NCBI GenBank assembly: GCA_964585785.1
Contig: CAZPFL010000062.1
Span: 1 to 22,750 of the forward strand
Direction of reading: 5' to 3'
Length of the DNA stretch: 22,750 bases
From: WHUA01 sp964585785
Lineage (GTDB): Bacteria > Pseudomonadota > Alphaproteobacteria > UBA8366
Under the pieces are notes generated by a model. It was not told where the DNA came from. It saw only the letters and a list, made by a program, of their open reading frames with translations, and ran no database searches. Of this stretch, positions 15,526-22,750 are shown one piece after another (position 1 is the stretch's first letter; the number at the start of each line of letters is the position of its first letter). A program made the position numbers and the translations under genes.

Positions 15526-15600
15526 TGGATGCCACGGACAAGCCGTGGCATGACGTGTCATTAAAGATTTCGTCACCCCACGGTTTATCCGTGGGGTCCA
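15526..15600. repeat. Two-hairpin inverted palindrome (REPIN-like)
   Basis: Unit one has 9-bp arms ATGCCACGG (15529-15537) and CCGTGGCAT (15543-15551) around ACAAG. Unit two has arms ACCCCACGG (15575-15583) and CCGTGGGGT (15589-15597) around TTTAT. The reverse complement of unit two (GGATAAACCGTGGGGTGACG) closely matches unit one (GGACAAGCCGTGGCATGACG), so the units are inverted copies with a spacer of about 20 nt. The whole element can also fold as one long hairpin. It lies exactly between two convergent genes (stops at 15509 and 15623), a usual place for REP doublets, where it could act as a bidirectional terminator. Confidence 0.8.
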
Positions 15601-15622
15601 TGTGCGCTGGGCGGACATGTCC

Positions 15623-16426
15623 TCACGCCGGCTCCGCGAACAGCGTGCTCAGCCGCGCCGCCGCGTCGCGGAGGGCGGGCAGGTGCCTTTGGATCTCGGT
15701 CGCGTCCAGGCGCGGCTCGGGGGCGTGGATGGCGAGCGCGGCGGCGAAGCGGCCTTTGCGGGCGGCGTCGGGGACCGGGACGGCGAGGCCGACAAGGCCG
15801 ACCATGTATTCCTGGTCGTTGACGGTGAAGCCGTCGGCGCGGACCTGTTCCAGTTCCTGTTCCATCGCCGCCGGCTCGGTGATCGTGTGGTCGGTGTAGC
15901 GCCGGAGCGGCCCCGCCGCGTAGAAGCGCTCGCGCGTCCGCTTCGCCATATGCGCCAGGAACAGCTTGCCCATCGCGGTGCAGTGCAGCGGCACGTGGCT
16001 GCCGACCGAGAGCTGCAGGCGGAGCGGCCAATGCGTCTCGACCCGGTCGAGATAGACCACCGCGTTGCCGTCGAGCATGCCGAGGTTGCAGGTCTCGCCG
16101 GTCTCCGCCGCGACCCATTCCAGCACCGCGTGGCGTGGCGCGCGGCTGGCGGCGGCGGTCAGCGTACCGACGGCGAGCGCGGTCAGCCGCGGGCCGATAG
16201 TGAACTGCTTGCCCGAGGGCTCGCGCGCCAGCAGGCCGTCGGCCTCGAGCCGGGCGGCGAGGCGGTGCACGGTCGGCTTCGGCAGAGCGAGCGTGTCGGC
16301 CATCTGCGCCAGGCTCATCGGCCGGTTCTCGGCGACGATCATCTCGAGCAGCGCGAAGGCGCGCTGTACGGCGGAGCTGCGGTCGCCCCGGTCATCGTCC
16401 GGCGTCAGGGAGGCGTCTTCCGGCAT
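15623..16426 (-). CDS. IclR-family transcriptional regulator
   Basis: This is a 267-aa regulator. The N-terminal winged helix-turn-helix (about residues 17-75) contains AVQRAFALLEMI, MSLAQMADTLALPKPTVHRLAARLEADGLL and a GKQFTIG wing. The C-terminal IclR effector domain (about 85-260) includes GETCNLGMLDG, VVYLDRVE, PLHCTAMGKLFLA and NDQEYMVGLVGLAVPV. Such proteins repress or activate catabolic genes, often binding a pathway intermediate. The frame stays open to 16678, but the extra residues are not IclR-like; ATG 16426 is preferred and 16435 is possible. It is divergent from the TSUP gene, with a palindrome at 16473-16490 as a likely operator. It probably controls itself and the transporter. 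Confidence 0.93.
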   Translation of the reverse strand: MPEDASLTPDDDRGDRSSAVQRAFALLEMIVAENRPMSLAQMADTLALPKPTVHRLAARLEADGLLAREPSGKQFTIGPRLTALAVGTLTAAASRAPRHAVLEWVAAETGETCNLGMLDGNAVVYLDRVETHWPLRLQLSVGSHVPLHCTAMGKLFLAHMAKRTRERFYAAGPLRRYTDHTITEPAAMEQELEQVRADGFTVNDQEYMVGLVGLAVPVPDAARKGRFAAALAIHAPEPRLDATEIQRHLPALRDAAARLSTLFAEPA

Positions 16427-16472
16427 GGTCGTCATCCCAGGCTTTGCCCTACTGGAAGGCAATTTGGGTGGA

Positions 16473-16490
16473 CAAGCAAGCGCTTGTTTG
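16473..16490. promoter_or_regulatory. 18-bp palindrome, candidate IclR operator
   Basis: CAAGCAAGC followed directly by GCTTGTTTG is an inverted repeat with one mismatch in nine positions and no spacer. It lies in the 148-bp region between the divergent IclR and TSUP genes, 46-63 bp before the IclR start and 84-101 bp before the transporter start. That is where an IclR dimer would be expected to bind, but no binding data can be read from the sequence. Confidence 0.5.
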
Positions 16491-16574
16491 AGACGACTCC
16501 GCACCGTTTGATGAAATAAGCGCAACGCCCGGGGACGGGCAGGGGGGAAGGGCCGGCATGGATCGTGGAGTGGC

Positions 16575-17363
16575 GTGCCGGTGAGCGGGATCCTGTCCGT
16601 GCTCTCCGGCGCGGTCGCGGGCATGAGCCCGCCGATCGTCGCCTTCTGTCTCGGCGTCATGTTCGTCGCCGCCTTCATCCGCGGCTACACGGGCTTCGGC
16701 TCGTCGCTGCTCTGGGTGCCGAGCCTGTCGCTGGTGCTGCCGCCGGTCGCGGTCGTGCCCGTGACCTTCATGCTGGAGCTGGCGGTCAGCCTGCATCTCC
16801 TGCCCTCGATCCGCCACGACGTGCACTGGGCCTCACTCCGCTGGATCTGGCTCGGCGCGGCGGTCGGCGTGCCGCTCGGCCTCGCCGCGATCGTCAGCCT
16901 GCCGGCGGATATGACGCGCGGCGCGGTCGCGGTCACGGTCATCGTCGCGGCATTGCTGCTGTGGCGCGGGCGGCTGCTGGGCGGCACGCTGTCCTGGCGG
17001 GGCACCGCCTCGGTCGGGCTGGTCGCGGGGCTGTTGACCGGCGGCGTCGGCATCCCGGGCCCGCCGGTCTTCCTCTACTACCTGTCGGCGCCGCTCGCGC
17101 ACAGGACGAGCCGGGCATCGATCATCGCCTATCTGCTGGGGCTCGCGCCGGTCGCCTGCCTGTTCGCCTACGCCAACGGCATGCTCGACGGCACGGCGGT
17201 GCTGCGCGCGGCGCTGCTGCTGCCGGTCGTGCTGGCGGGGAGCTGGCTCGGCGCGCACGCCTTCCACCGGGCCGACCCGGAAAAGGCGCGGCGCTGGACG
17301 CTGATCCTGCTGCTGGCGATCGGCGCGGCGCTGCTGCTGCGGGTCGTGATCCGCGTCGTCTAA
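16575..17363 (+). CDS. TSUP-family (TauE/SafE) anion exporter
   Basis: This 262-aa integral membrane protein has about seven to eight hydrophobic segments, matching the TSUP family in length and in its two-half layout. The first half carries FIRGYTGFGSSLLWVP and the second half VGLVAGLLTGGVGIPGPPVFLYYL, the paired glycine-rich motifs of the family. Members move sulfite, sulfoacetate, thiosulfate or related organic anions across the inner membrane. The substrate is not determinable here; the TauD-like dioxygenase, some of whose relatives release sulfite, is 9 kb away. The start is probably GTG 16575 (GGAG four bases upstream); GTG 16581 is as plausible by spacing. It ends 16 nt from the convergent lactonase-like gene and is likely controlled by the divergent IclR protein. 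Confidence 0.88.
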   Translation: MPVSGILSVLSGAVAGMSPPIVAFCLGVMFVAAFIRGYTGFGSSLLWVPSLSLVLPPVAVVPVTFMLELAVSLHLLPSIRHDVHWASLRWIWLGAAVGVPLGLAAIVSLPADMTRGAVAVTVIVAALLLWRGRLLGGTLSWRGTASVGLVAGLLTGGVGIPGPPVFLYYLSAPLAHRTSRASIIAYLLGLAPVACLFAYANGMLDGTAVLRAALLLPVVLAGSWLGAHAFHRADPEKARRWTLILLLAIGAALLLRVVIRVV

Positions 17364-17379
17364 GGTCGAGGCCGGGCGC

Positions 17380-18177
17380 TCAGCCCTTCGGCGCCTCGTC
17401 CAGCCGCACCACGATGCCCTCCAGCTCCGGCGACGGCGGCCGATAGCGCTTCATGACCAGCGGGTCGTGCCCCGGCACCACGTTCGCGTCGCTCGGCGCG
17501 AGTTGGCGCAGGCGGCGGAAGCCCTCCAGCATCTGGAACAGGTTCTCATGCGTCAGGAAGGGCGTGCCCTCGAAGATGCTCTCGTAGTAATGCGCGGCGT
17601 CGGAGGCGAGCACGACCCAGCCGCGCTTGGTGTGCACCTTGACCGACTGCAGCCCGCGGGTGTGGCCCGGGATGTGGTGCACCGAGATGCCGGGGAAGAC
17701 CTCCTCGTCGCCGTTGTGGAAGACGACGCGGTCGCCGTAGACGGCGGTGACCATCTCCAACACCTCGCTCAGCACGAAAGAATGGCGCAGCGCCGGGTGC
17801 GTCATCGCCCGGCCGGTTACGAAGGCCATCTCCTCGTCCTGGATGTGGAAGCGCGCCTTGGGGAACTTCTCGAGCGTGCCGACATGGTCGTAATGCATGT
17901 GCGAGATGATCACGTCCTCGACCTCGGCGGGGTCGACGCCGACCAGCTTCAGGCTTTCGGCCGGGCAGCGCAGGCAGGTGCGGCCGCGCCGCTTGCCTTC
18001 CGCCTCGCTGAAGCCGATGTCGAGGACGACCGTGCGCTCCGGGCAGCGCATCACCCAGACGAAATAGTCCATCGCGAGCGGCGCGTCATGCGGGTCGCCA
18101 TGGACGAAGATCGCGCCGCGCTTGCCGACGCGCTCGCCGTATTTGATTGCAAAGACCTCGTATTCCGGCAGCGGCAT
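17380..18177 (-). CDS. AHL-lactonase-like metallo-beta-lactamase hydrolase
   Basis: This 265-aa protein has a complete dinuclear zinc site of the metallo-beta-lactamase fold: HMHYDH (H93, H95, D97, H98), H172 in PGHT, D193 in ASDAAHYY, and H237 in PGHDP. The length and the SDAAHYY segment match the N-acyl homoserine lactonase family (AttM/AiiA-like), which opens lactone rings of quorum signals. Many relatives act on other lactones or esters, so quorum quenching is only possible. The true start is ATG 18177, with AGGA-CAGGA just upstream; a frame open to 18579 overlaps the divergent gene and is ignored. The 217-bp gap to the divergent thiolase-like gene should hold both promoters; TAGGAT at 18325-18330 is a weak -10 candidate for that gene. 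Confidence 0.9.
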   Translation of the reverse strand: MPLPEYEVFAIKYGERVGKRGAIFVHGDPHDAPLAMDYFVWVMRCPERTVVLDIGFSEAEGKRRGRTCLRCPAESLKLVGVDPAEVEDVIISHMHYDHVGTLEKFPKARFHIQDEEMAFVTGRAMTHPALRHSFVLSEVLEMVTAVYGDRVVFHNGDEEVFPGISVHHIPGHTRGLQSVKVHTKRGWVVLASDAAHYYESIFEGTPFLTHENLFQMLEGFRRLRQLAPSDANVVPGHDPLVMKRYRPPSPELEGIVVRLDEAPKG

Positions 18178-18394
18178 CGTTCCTGTCCTTTCGCTGTGAA
18201 GTCGACGCTTCGGCCGCCGCGTCGCGGGCGGTGACGGCCATGGTATCGGCGCGGACGCAGGGGATGCAAATCCGGTCGTAGCGCCGTCGCGACCCGCCCG
18301 CGCGCGGCCTTTGGCGCTTTGGTGTAGGATAGAAGCGGACTGGAGCGACCGGCACGCCCCGAAGAGCGGCGCGGCAACCAGGGAGGGAAGACAC

Positions 18395-19651
18395 ATGGCG
18401 CGAACCAGCGAGATCGACGCCTCGACACCGAAGCATCTGCAGGACAAATACGCCATCACCGGGATCGGCGAGACCGAGTACATGCGCGGCTCGGGCCGCA
18501 CGACGCGGGCGCTCGCCTGCTGGGCGATCAGCAACGCGATCAAGGACGCCGGTATGTCGCCCGCCGACATCGACGGCATGCTGTCCTATTCCGGCAACGA
18601 TTCGACCTTTTCGCCGGTCATCGCGGGCGACCTCGGCATCCGGCCGAACTTCTTCATGGACGTGCACGGCGGCGGCTCCTCGACCGAGGCGCTGATCGGC
18701 ATCGCCACCGGCGTGATCGAGGCCGGCATGTGCAACGCGGTCGTCATCTTCCGCGCCATGAACGGCTACAGCGAGGTGCGCATCGGCGGTACCGGCGCGC
18801 GCTCGGCCGTGCCGGTGAGCGGCGATGCGCTGCACGACCGCGCCTATGGCTGGCAGAGCGCCGGGCAGCGCTTCAGCCTGACCTTCATGCGCCACATGTA
18901 CGACTACGGCACGACGCCCGAGCAGATCGCGCATGTGAAGGTCGCGCACAGCAAGCACGCGTCCAACAACCCCAAGGCCTATTACAAGAAGCGCTACACG
19001 GTGGACGACGTGATCAACAGCCGCTTCATCTGCAAGCCGCTGCACCTGCTCGACTGCTGCGTCGAGACCGACAATTCCACGGCGATCATCATCACCCGCG
19101 CCGACCGGGCGAAGGACACGCCGCACACGGCGCCGCTCATCCGCTCGGTCGTCGGGCGCTGCTGCAAGCCGCGGCCCGAGGTGCATTACCAGGTCGGCCC
19201 GATCTCCACCGTCGCCGGGCATTACGCCAAGGACATCCTGTGGAAGAACGCCGGCGTCGGGCCGGAGGATATCGACATCACCGGCTCCTACGACGCGTTC
19301 ACCTTCACCGCGATGCTGCAGCTCGAGGATTACGGCTTCTGCAAGAAGGGCGAGGGCGGGGATTACGTCTCGAGCGGCATCATCGAGCTCGGCGGCAAGC
19401 GGCCGAACAACACCGCGGGCGGGCATCTCTGCGAGGGCTACACCCACGGCATGAACATGGTGATCGAGAATGTCCGCCAGCTTCGCGGCGAGGTCGACGA
19501 TTCCTGCCCGGCCGGCCCGGACGGCAAGAAGCGCCATACCCACGACTACCGCGAGGGCGGCTGCCGTGCCGTGAAGGACCCGGAGCTGACTTGCAACATG
19601 GGCTGGGCCACGCCGGGGATCGGCTCGGCGCTGGTCATGCGGCGCGGCGAC
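18395..19651 (+). CDS. Thiolase-like protein (lipid-transfer/Ltp2 type)
   Basis: This thiolase-superfamily protein of about 419 aa (stop codon TGA at 19652-19654) belongs to the SCP-x/lipid-transfer branch. Where true thiolases have the CxSG nucleophile, this protein reads HGGGSST (residues 91-97), so the acyl-accepting Cys is missing. Near the C-terminus PNNTAGGHLCEGYTHG (Y349) matches the motif of Ltp2-like proteins, which use tyrosine and need a DUF35 partner to cleave beta-hydroxyacyl-CoAs by retro-aldol reaction. The partner gene follows at 19669. Thus an acyl-CoA lyase/aldolase role is likelier than thiolysis. Substrate unknown. ATG 18395 has AGGGAGGGAAG upstream; the frame open from 18311 is ignored. 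Confidence 0.88.
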
Positions 19652-19668
19652 TGAGGGAGGATCGGATC

Positions 19669-20193
19669 ATGGCCGGACTGAAGGGCGACTATCTCGGCAT
19701 GACGCTGACCGTCACCGAGCTGGACATCGAGAACACGGAATATTTCAAGCATTGCGCCGCGCACGACTTCCACCTGCAGCAATGCAGCGACTGCGGCATC
19801 ATCCGCTATCCGCCGGGCGCGGCATGCCATCACTGCGGCAGCCTGCGCTCGAGCTGGGTTCCGGTCGAAGGCAAGGGCACGGTCTATTCCTACAGCGAGG
19901 TGCGTCACGGCATCCAGCCGGCCTTCAAGGAGCGCGTGCCTTACCTGATCCTGCTGGTCGAGCTCGACACGCAGAAGGGCAAGCCGGGGCCGGAGCACGG
20001 GCTGCGCGTCGGCGGCAACCTGGCGACGCCGGACGGCACGCTCGCGCCGCCCGAGATGGTCAAGCGCGTCGGCATCGGCTCGCGCATGAAGATGGTCTTC
20101 GCCGACGTCTCCGAGGGCCTGTCGATCCCGCTGTGGACCCTCGACGAGGACGCCCCGCAGCCGGACAAGCCCTGGCGCTATCCGCAGGAGTGA
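19669..20193 (+). CDS. DUF35 Zn-ribbon/OB-fold protein
   Basis: This 174-aa protein has the two-domain build of the DUF35 (OB-fold with rubredoxin-like zinc ribbon) family. The zinc cysteines are C39, C42, C53 and C56 (QCSDCG ... ACHHCG), followed by an OB-fold beginning GKGTVYSYSEV and ending in SRMKMVFADV. These proteins bind thiolase-like partners and form or shape the acyl-CoA site. The start is ATG 19669, 14 nt after the partner's stop, with GGGAGG before it; the frame is open far upstream, but that part is a shadow of the thiolase-like gene. Gene order and spacing argue for a two-subunit complex. It is separated from the ThDP gene by 112 nt. Confidence 0.92.
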   Translation: MAGLKGDYLGMTLTVTELDIENTEYFKHCAAHDFHLQQCSDCGIIRYPPGAACHHCGSLRSSWVPVEGKGTVYSYSEVRHGIQPAFKERVPYLILLVELDTQKGKPGPEHGLRVGGNLATPDGTLAPPEMVKRVGIGSRMKMVFADVSEGLSIPLWTLDEDAPQPDKPWRYPQE

Positions 20194-20305
20194 CGGCCGG
20201 CTCTTGCGAAACGCAGCCATTGGCGCGACCCTATGGCGAGCGATCGGGCGCGGTCGTCAAGAACCCATCAAGTGACCCGATCCGCCAAAACACGGGAGCG
20301 CGCCG

Positions 20306-22003
20306 ATGAAAAACACGCTGGACGGCGGCGAAGCGATTCTCGAAGCCTGCCGCAAGCTGGGAGTGGACTACATCATCTCCTCGCCGGGCACCGAATGGGC
20401 GCCGGTGTGGGAGGCGATGGCCAACCAGATCGCCCGCGGCGGCGAGGGGCCGGCCTTCATCGACTGCTGGCACGAGACGCTGGCGGTGAACATGGCCGCC
20501 GGCTACACGCTGGCGACCGGCAAGATGCAGGCGGTGCTGCTGCACGCCGGCGGCGGGCTGCTGCAGGGCGCGATGGGCATTCACGGCGCCTGGTCGGCGG
20601 GCATTCCCATGGTGGTGATCTCGGGCGAGACCATGACCTATGGCGAGCGGCCGGATTTCGATCCGGGGCCGCAATGGATCAACAATCTCAGCATTGTCGG
20701 CGGCACGACGCGGCTGATCGAGCCGGTGGTGAAATACGCCTCCCAGGCCGGCAGCCCCTACATCCTCTATGAAAGCGTGGTCCGCGCCGGCGAGATGGCG
20801 CAGCGGCAGCCGACCGGCCCGACCTATCTCAGCGTCTCGACCGAGACGCTGATGGAGCCCTGGACGCCGCCCAAGCACGCGCGCACCGTTCCGCCGGCGC
20901 CGCAGGTCCTGACCCCGCCCGAGGACATCGAGCGGCTGGCGCGGCTGCTGGTGCAGGCGAAGAACCCGCTGGTGATCGCCGAGGCCGTCGGCTCGGACGC
21001 CGAGAGTTTCGCGGCGCTGGTCGCGCTCTGCGAGCTGCTGGCGCTGCCGGTCGTCGAGACCCGGCGCGCGGCCTTCGCCAATTTTCCGAAGAGTCACCCG
21101 CTGCACCAGGGGCACGACCAGAAGCCGTTCCGCGCGGACGCGGACCTGATCCTGGTCATACGCGCCCCCGCACCCTGGTATCCGCCGAGCGACCGGCCGC
21201 CCAATGCGATGATCGCGGTGATCGACGAGACGCCGCACCGCGATAGCATGGTCTACCAGAGCCTGCAGGCGGACATGTATCTCGAAGGCAATGTCGGGCG
21301 GAGCTTGCGCGGGCTCGCCGAAGCCGTGCAGGCGCTCAACCCCGACGCGGCCGCAATCGGGGAACGGCGCGCGCGCCTCGCCGCGTCGCACGACCGGCTA
21401 TGGGACGGCAAGCGCAAGCTCTACGACGAGGTGCGCCACAAGCGTCCGATCGATCCCGTCTGGCTCTGCGCCGCGCTGAGCGAGGTCATGCCCGACGACG
21501 CGATCTATGTTGACGAGGTCACCACGCATACCGGGCTGATGCACGAGCATGTCATGTGGAACCGGCCGCAATGTTTCTTCAGCCGGCAGGGCGGACTTGG
21601 GCAGGGGGTGGGGCTCTCGCTCGGCATCAAGCTCGCCAAGCCGGACAGCACGGTGGTCACGCTGATCGGCGACGGCGCCTTCCTCTACAATCCGGTGCTG
21701 CAATGCCTCGGCGCGGCGCGCGACTACAAGCTGCCGACGCTGACGGTGATCTTCGACAACAAGAAATACGCGGCGATGCAGGGCATGCATCTCAAGATGT
21801 ATCCCGACGGCACGGCGGTCGCGACCGACACCTTCCACGGCACGTATATCAACGGTCCGGACATGGCGAAGGTCGCGGAATCGGTCGGCGGCTACGGCGA
21901 GACGGTCGAGGACCCGGACGCGCTGCCCGACGCGCTCCGCCGCGGGCTCAAGGCCGTCGGCGAGGGCCGCCCGGCGATCCTTGATGTGATCATCGACCGG
22001 TAG
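20306..22003 (+). CDS. Thiamine diphosphate-dependent enzyme
   Basis: This 565-aa protein is of the acetolactate synthase/decarboxylase superfamily with the usual three domains: PYR (about 1-180), a central domain (190-340) and the PP domain (370-565). The ThDP-activating glutamate is E57 in CWHETLAVNMAAGY. The Mg/diphosphate motif starts at GDG 455-457 and ends at N485 (FDNKKYAAMQ). Members decarboxylate 2-oxo acids or join or cleave C-C bonds (oxalyl-CoA, 2-hydroxyacyl-CoA, sulfopyruvate, benzoylformate), so the exact reaction cannot be named. GGGAG precedes ATG 20306. The 112-bp gap before it shows no terminator, so it may be co-transcribed with the thiolase-like/DUF35 pair. It is followed by hairpin repeats. 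Confidence 0.9.
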   Translation: MKNTLDGGEAILEACRKLGVDYIISSPGTEWAPVWEAMANQIARGGEGPAFIDCWHETLAVNMAAGYTLATGKMQAVLLHAGGGLLQGAMGIHGAWSAGIPMVVISGETMTYGERPDFDPGPQWINNLSIVGGTTRLIEPVVKYASQAGSPYILYESVVRAGEMAQRQPTGPTYLSVSTETLMEPWTPPKHARTVPPAPQVLTPPEDIERLARLLVQAKNPLVIAEAVGSDAESFAALVALCELLALPVVETRRAAFANFPKSHPLHQGHDQKPFRADADLILVIRAPAPWYPPSDRPPNAMIAVIDETPHRDSMVYQSLQADMYLEGNVGRSLRGLAEAVQALNPDAAAIGERRARLAASHDRLWDGKRKLYDEVRHKRPIDPVWLCAALSEVMPDDAIYVDEVTTHTGLMHEHVMWNRPQCFFSRQGGLGQGVGLSLGIKLAKPDSTVVTLIGDGAFLYNPVLQCLGAARDYKLPTLTVIFDNKKYAAMQGMHLKMYPDGTAVATDTFHGTYINGPDMAKVAESVGGYGETVEDPDALPDALRRGLKAVGEGRPAILDVIIDR

Positions 22004-22030
22004 GAGAGCGGCATTACGACAGGAGAAGGT

Positions 22031-22056
22031 TCCCTCCCCCCTTGCGAGGGGGGGGA
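22031..22056. terminator. G/C-tract hairpin after the ThDP gene
   Basis: CCCCCCT (22036-22042) and AGGGGGG (22047-22053) pair around a TGCG loop, with further partial pairing outside. It lies 33 nt after the ThDP stop. CTTCAATTAATC follows, only weakly T-rich. A terminator is possible, and its ending GGACTT is shared with the next element, which suggests a dispersed repeat. Confidence 0.5.
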
Positions 22057-22100
22057 CTTCAATTAATCGTTCTAGCAATCCACCTCCGGAGCGTACTCAC

Positions 22101-22212
22101 CCCCCACCTAAATCCTCCCCCAGGCGGGCGGCGTCGACCGGCCGCCGCATTCAAATGAGCGGCGCGCGGCGACACACGCGCCGCAAGGGGGAGGACTTTT
22201 TATTTCTTATTT
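22101..22212. repeat. Nested hairpin element with T-run
   Basis: The outer arms TCCTCCCCC (22113-22121) and GGGGGAGGA (22187-22195) are perfect complements. GCGGCG (22128-22133) and CGCCGC (22179-22184) pair inside them. The interior contains its own small hairpin (GCCGC 22141-22145 with GCGGC 22159-22163; CATT with AATG). A run CTTTTTATTTCTT follows the outer arm on the + strand, so it can end transcription of the ThDP operon. The outer part looks like a common C-rich/G-rich hairpin whose loop has been filled by about 50 bases. No gene lies in 22004-22238. Confidence 0.6.
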
Positions 22213-22238
22213 CATGCCTGTCGAACGGCAACGTCTTC

Positions 22239-22750
22239 TCACACCGACACCTGCGCCATTCCGGGGCGAACGGTGAGCGCGTCGCCGCAGGCTTCGGCGA
22301 AGGGTTCACCCGCCGGCAGGATGATCGAAACGGAGCGGATGCGCTGATGCGCCGGGTCGACGCCGGGCGGTGTTACGCCGTCGTCGCGCAGCGCCAGCGC
22401 CGCCTGCTGCAGGCGGCGGCGCGCCAGGATGATGCCGCGGTCGGTCGAGACGAGGTGCTCCTTGCTGCGGTCGACGATCGGGCCCATGCTTTCCTGCAGC
22501 GAGGCGTCCTGCATGGCGATGCCCTCGACGCCGCTATAGGTGATCCCCGCCTTCTGCGCCGCGCGGTCGATGAGGTAGTCGTTGTCCCTGTTGGCGAGCG
22601 GCCGATAGGTGCCGGGCTGGTATTTCACGTGGATGCCGTGGCCGTCCTCCATCGCGCGCCGCTCGGCGGCCGTCAGCGGCCGCACCGGGTGGTAGTCGTA
22701 GCTCCAGGCCCAGCATGTCTCGTCGTCGATCGGCACCCAGAAATGGCCGT
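22239..22750 (-). CDS. Rieske oxygenase alpha subunit, C-terminal part (partial)
   Basis: The reading frame is open to the right edge of the window, so the 5' part is missing. The visible 170 residues start GHFWVPIDDETCWAWSYDYH, a stretch typical of the catalytic domain of single-component-type aromatic ring-hydroxylating oxygenases (phthalate 4,5-dioxygenase large-subunit-like). They end in a helical segment with RRRLQQAALALRDDG and a short tail ending in AQVSV. The Rieske [2Fe-2S] ligands and the iron-binding 2-His/1-carboxylate triad are expected upstream, outside the window, so activity cannot be judged. An apparent start at 22736 is just an internal GTG. It is convergent with the ThDP operon across the repeat region. 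An aromatic or heterocyclic substrate is likely from the family. Confidence 0.85.
   Translation of the reverse strand, partial: GHFWVPIDDETCWAWSYDYHPVRPLTAAERRAMEDGHGIHVKYQPGTYRPLANRDNDYLIDRAAQKAGITYSGVEGIAMQDASLQESMGPIVDRSKEHLVSTDRGIILARRRLQQAALALRDDGVTPPGVDPAHQRIRSVSIILPAGEPFAEACGDALTVRPGMAQVSV

Noticed and set aside
18730..19668. Upstream extension of the DUF35 reading frame
   Set aside because: The extension is out of frame inside the thiolase-like gene and Arg-rich. The real start at 19669 has its own ribosome site.
22239..22736. Complete small gene starting at 22736
   Set aside because: The frame stays open to the window edge, and the residues just upstream (GHFW) continue the Rieske oxygenase sequence, so the GTG is internal.

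Overview
The window is strongly GC-rich, gene-dense DNA with GC-ending codons, short Shine-Dalgarno-led intergenic gaps, several GTG starts and dispersed hairpin repeats. The gene families (IclR regulator, TauD-like dioxygenase, TSUP transporter, otsB-GH15-otsA, DsbB with a DUF5993 micropeptide, thiolase-like/DUF35 pair, Rieske oxygenase) fit a free-living alphaproteobacterium, probably of the Rhodospirillales/Hyphomicrobiales type. That placement is an inference. I see no rRNA, tRNA, CRISPR array, transposase or phage gene. The window looks chromosomal, rich in accessory catabolic functions.

Layout. 1-262: repeats only. 263-4806 (+): a run of oxidoreductase genes (SDR, FAD enzyme, ketopantoate-reductase-like protein), an 85-aa protein resembling a recombinase linker, and an alpha/beta hydrolase. 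4811-6185 (-): an unknown membrane protein, a DsbB-like quinone reductase and a DUF5993 micropeptide. 6306-8453 (-): a TauD/TfdA dioxygenase and a D-2-hydroxyacid dehydrogenase, separated by a 327-bp repeat-bearing gap. 8514-12453 (-): the trehalose operon otsB, GH15, otsA, whose genes overlap by 4 nt at each junction. 12643-13998 (-): a TTC38-like TPR protein, divergent from a DAO-type FAD oxidoreductase (14151-15509, +). 15526-15600: a two-unit palindromic repeat between convergent genes. 15623-17363: an IclR regulator divergent from a TSUP transporter, with a near-perfect palindrome between them. 17380-18177 (-): an AHL-lactonase-like metallo-hydrolase. 18395-22003 (+): a thiolase-like protein lacking the usual cysteine, its DUF35 partner, and a ThDP enzyme. 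22004-22238: hairpin repeats. 22239-22750 (-): the C-terminal part of a Rieske oxygenase that runs off the window.

How the genes may work together. The trehalose operon makes trehalose from UDP-glucose and glucose-6-phosphate, and its GH15 member could hydrolyse trehalose or a related alpha-glucan. The DsbB/DUF5993 pair probably serves envelope disulfide formation. The two ends of the window look catabolic. On the right, the thiolase-like/DUF35 pair resembles the Ltp2-type retro-aldolase arrangement and sits beside a ThDP carbon-carbon lyase-type enzyme and a ring-hydroxylating oxygenase. On the left, the SDR has lost the whole N-S-Y-K catalytic tetrad while keeping its nucleotide-binding motif. 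Substrates cannot be read from the sequence. The best candidates for something undescribed are the tetrad-less SDR operon, the Cys-less thiolase/DUF35/ThDP set, the DsbB with a C-terminal cysteine pair, and the paired palindromic repeats.
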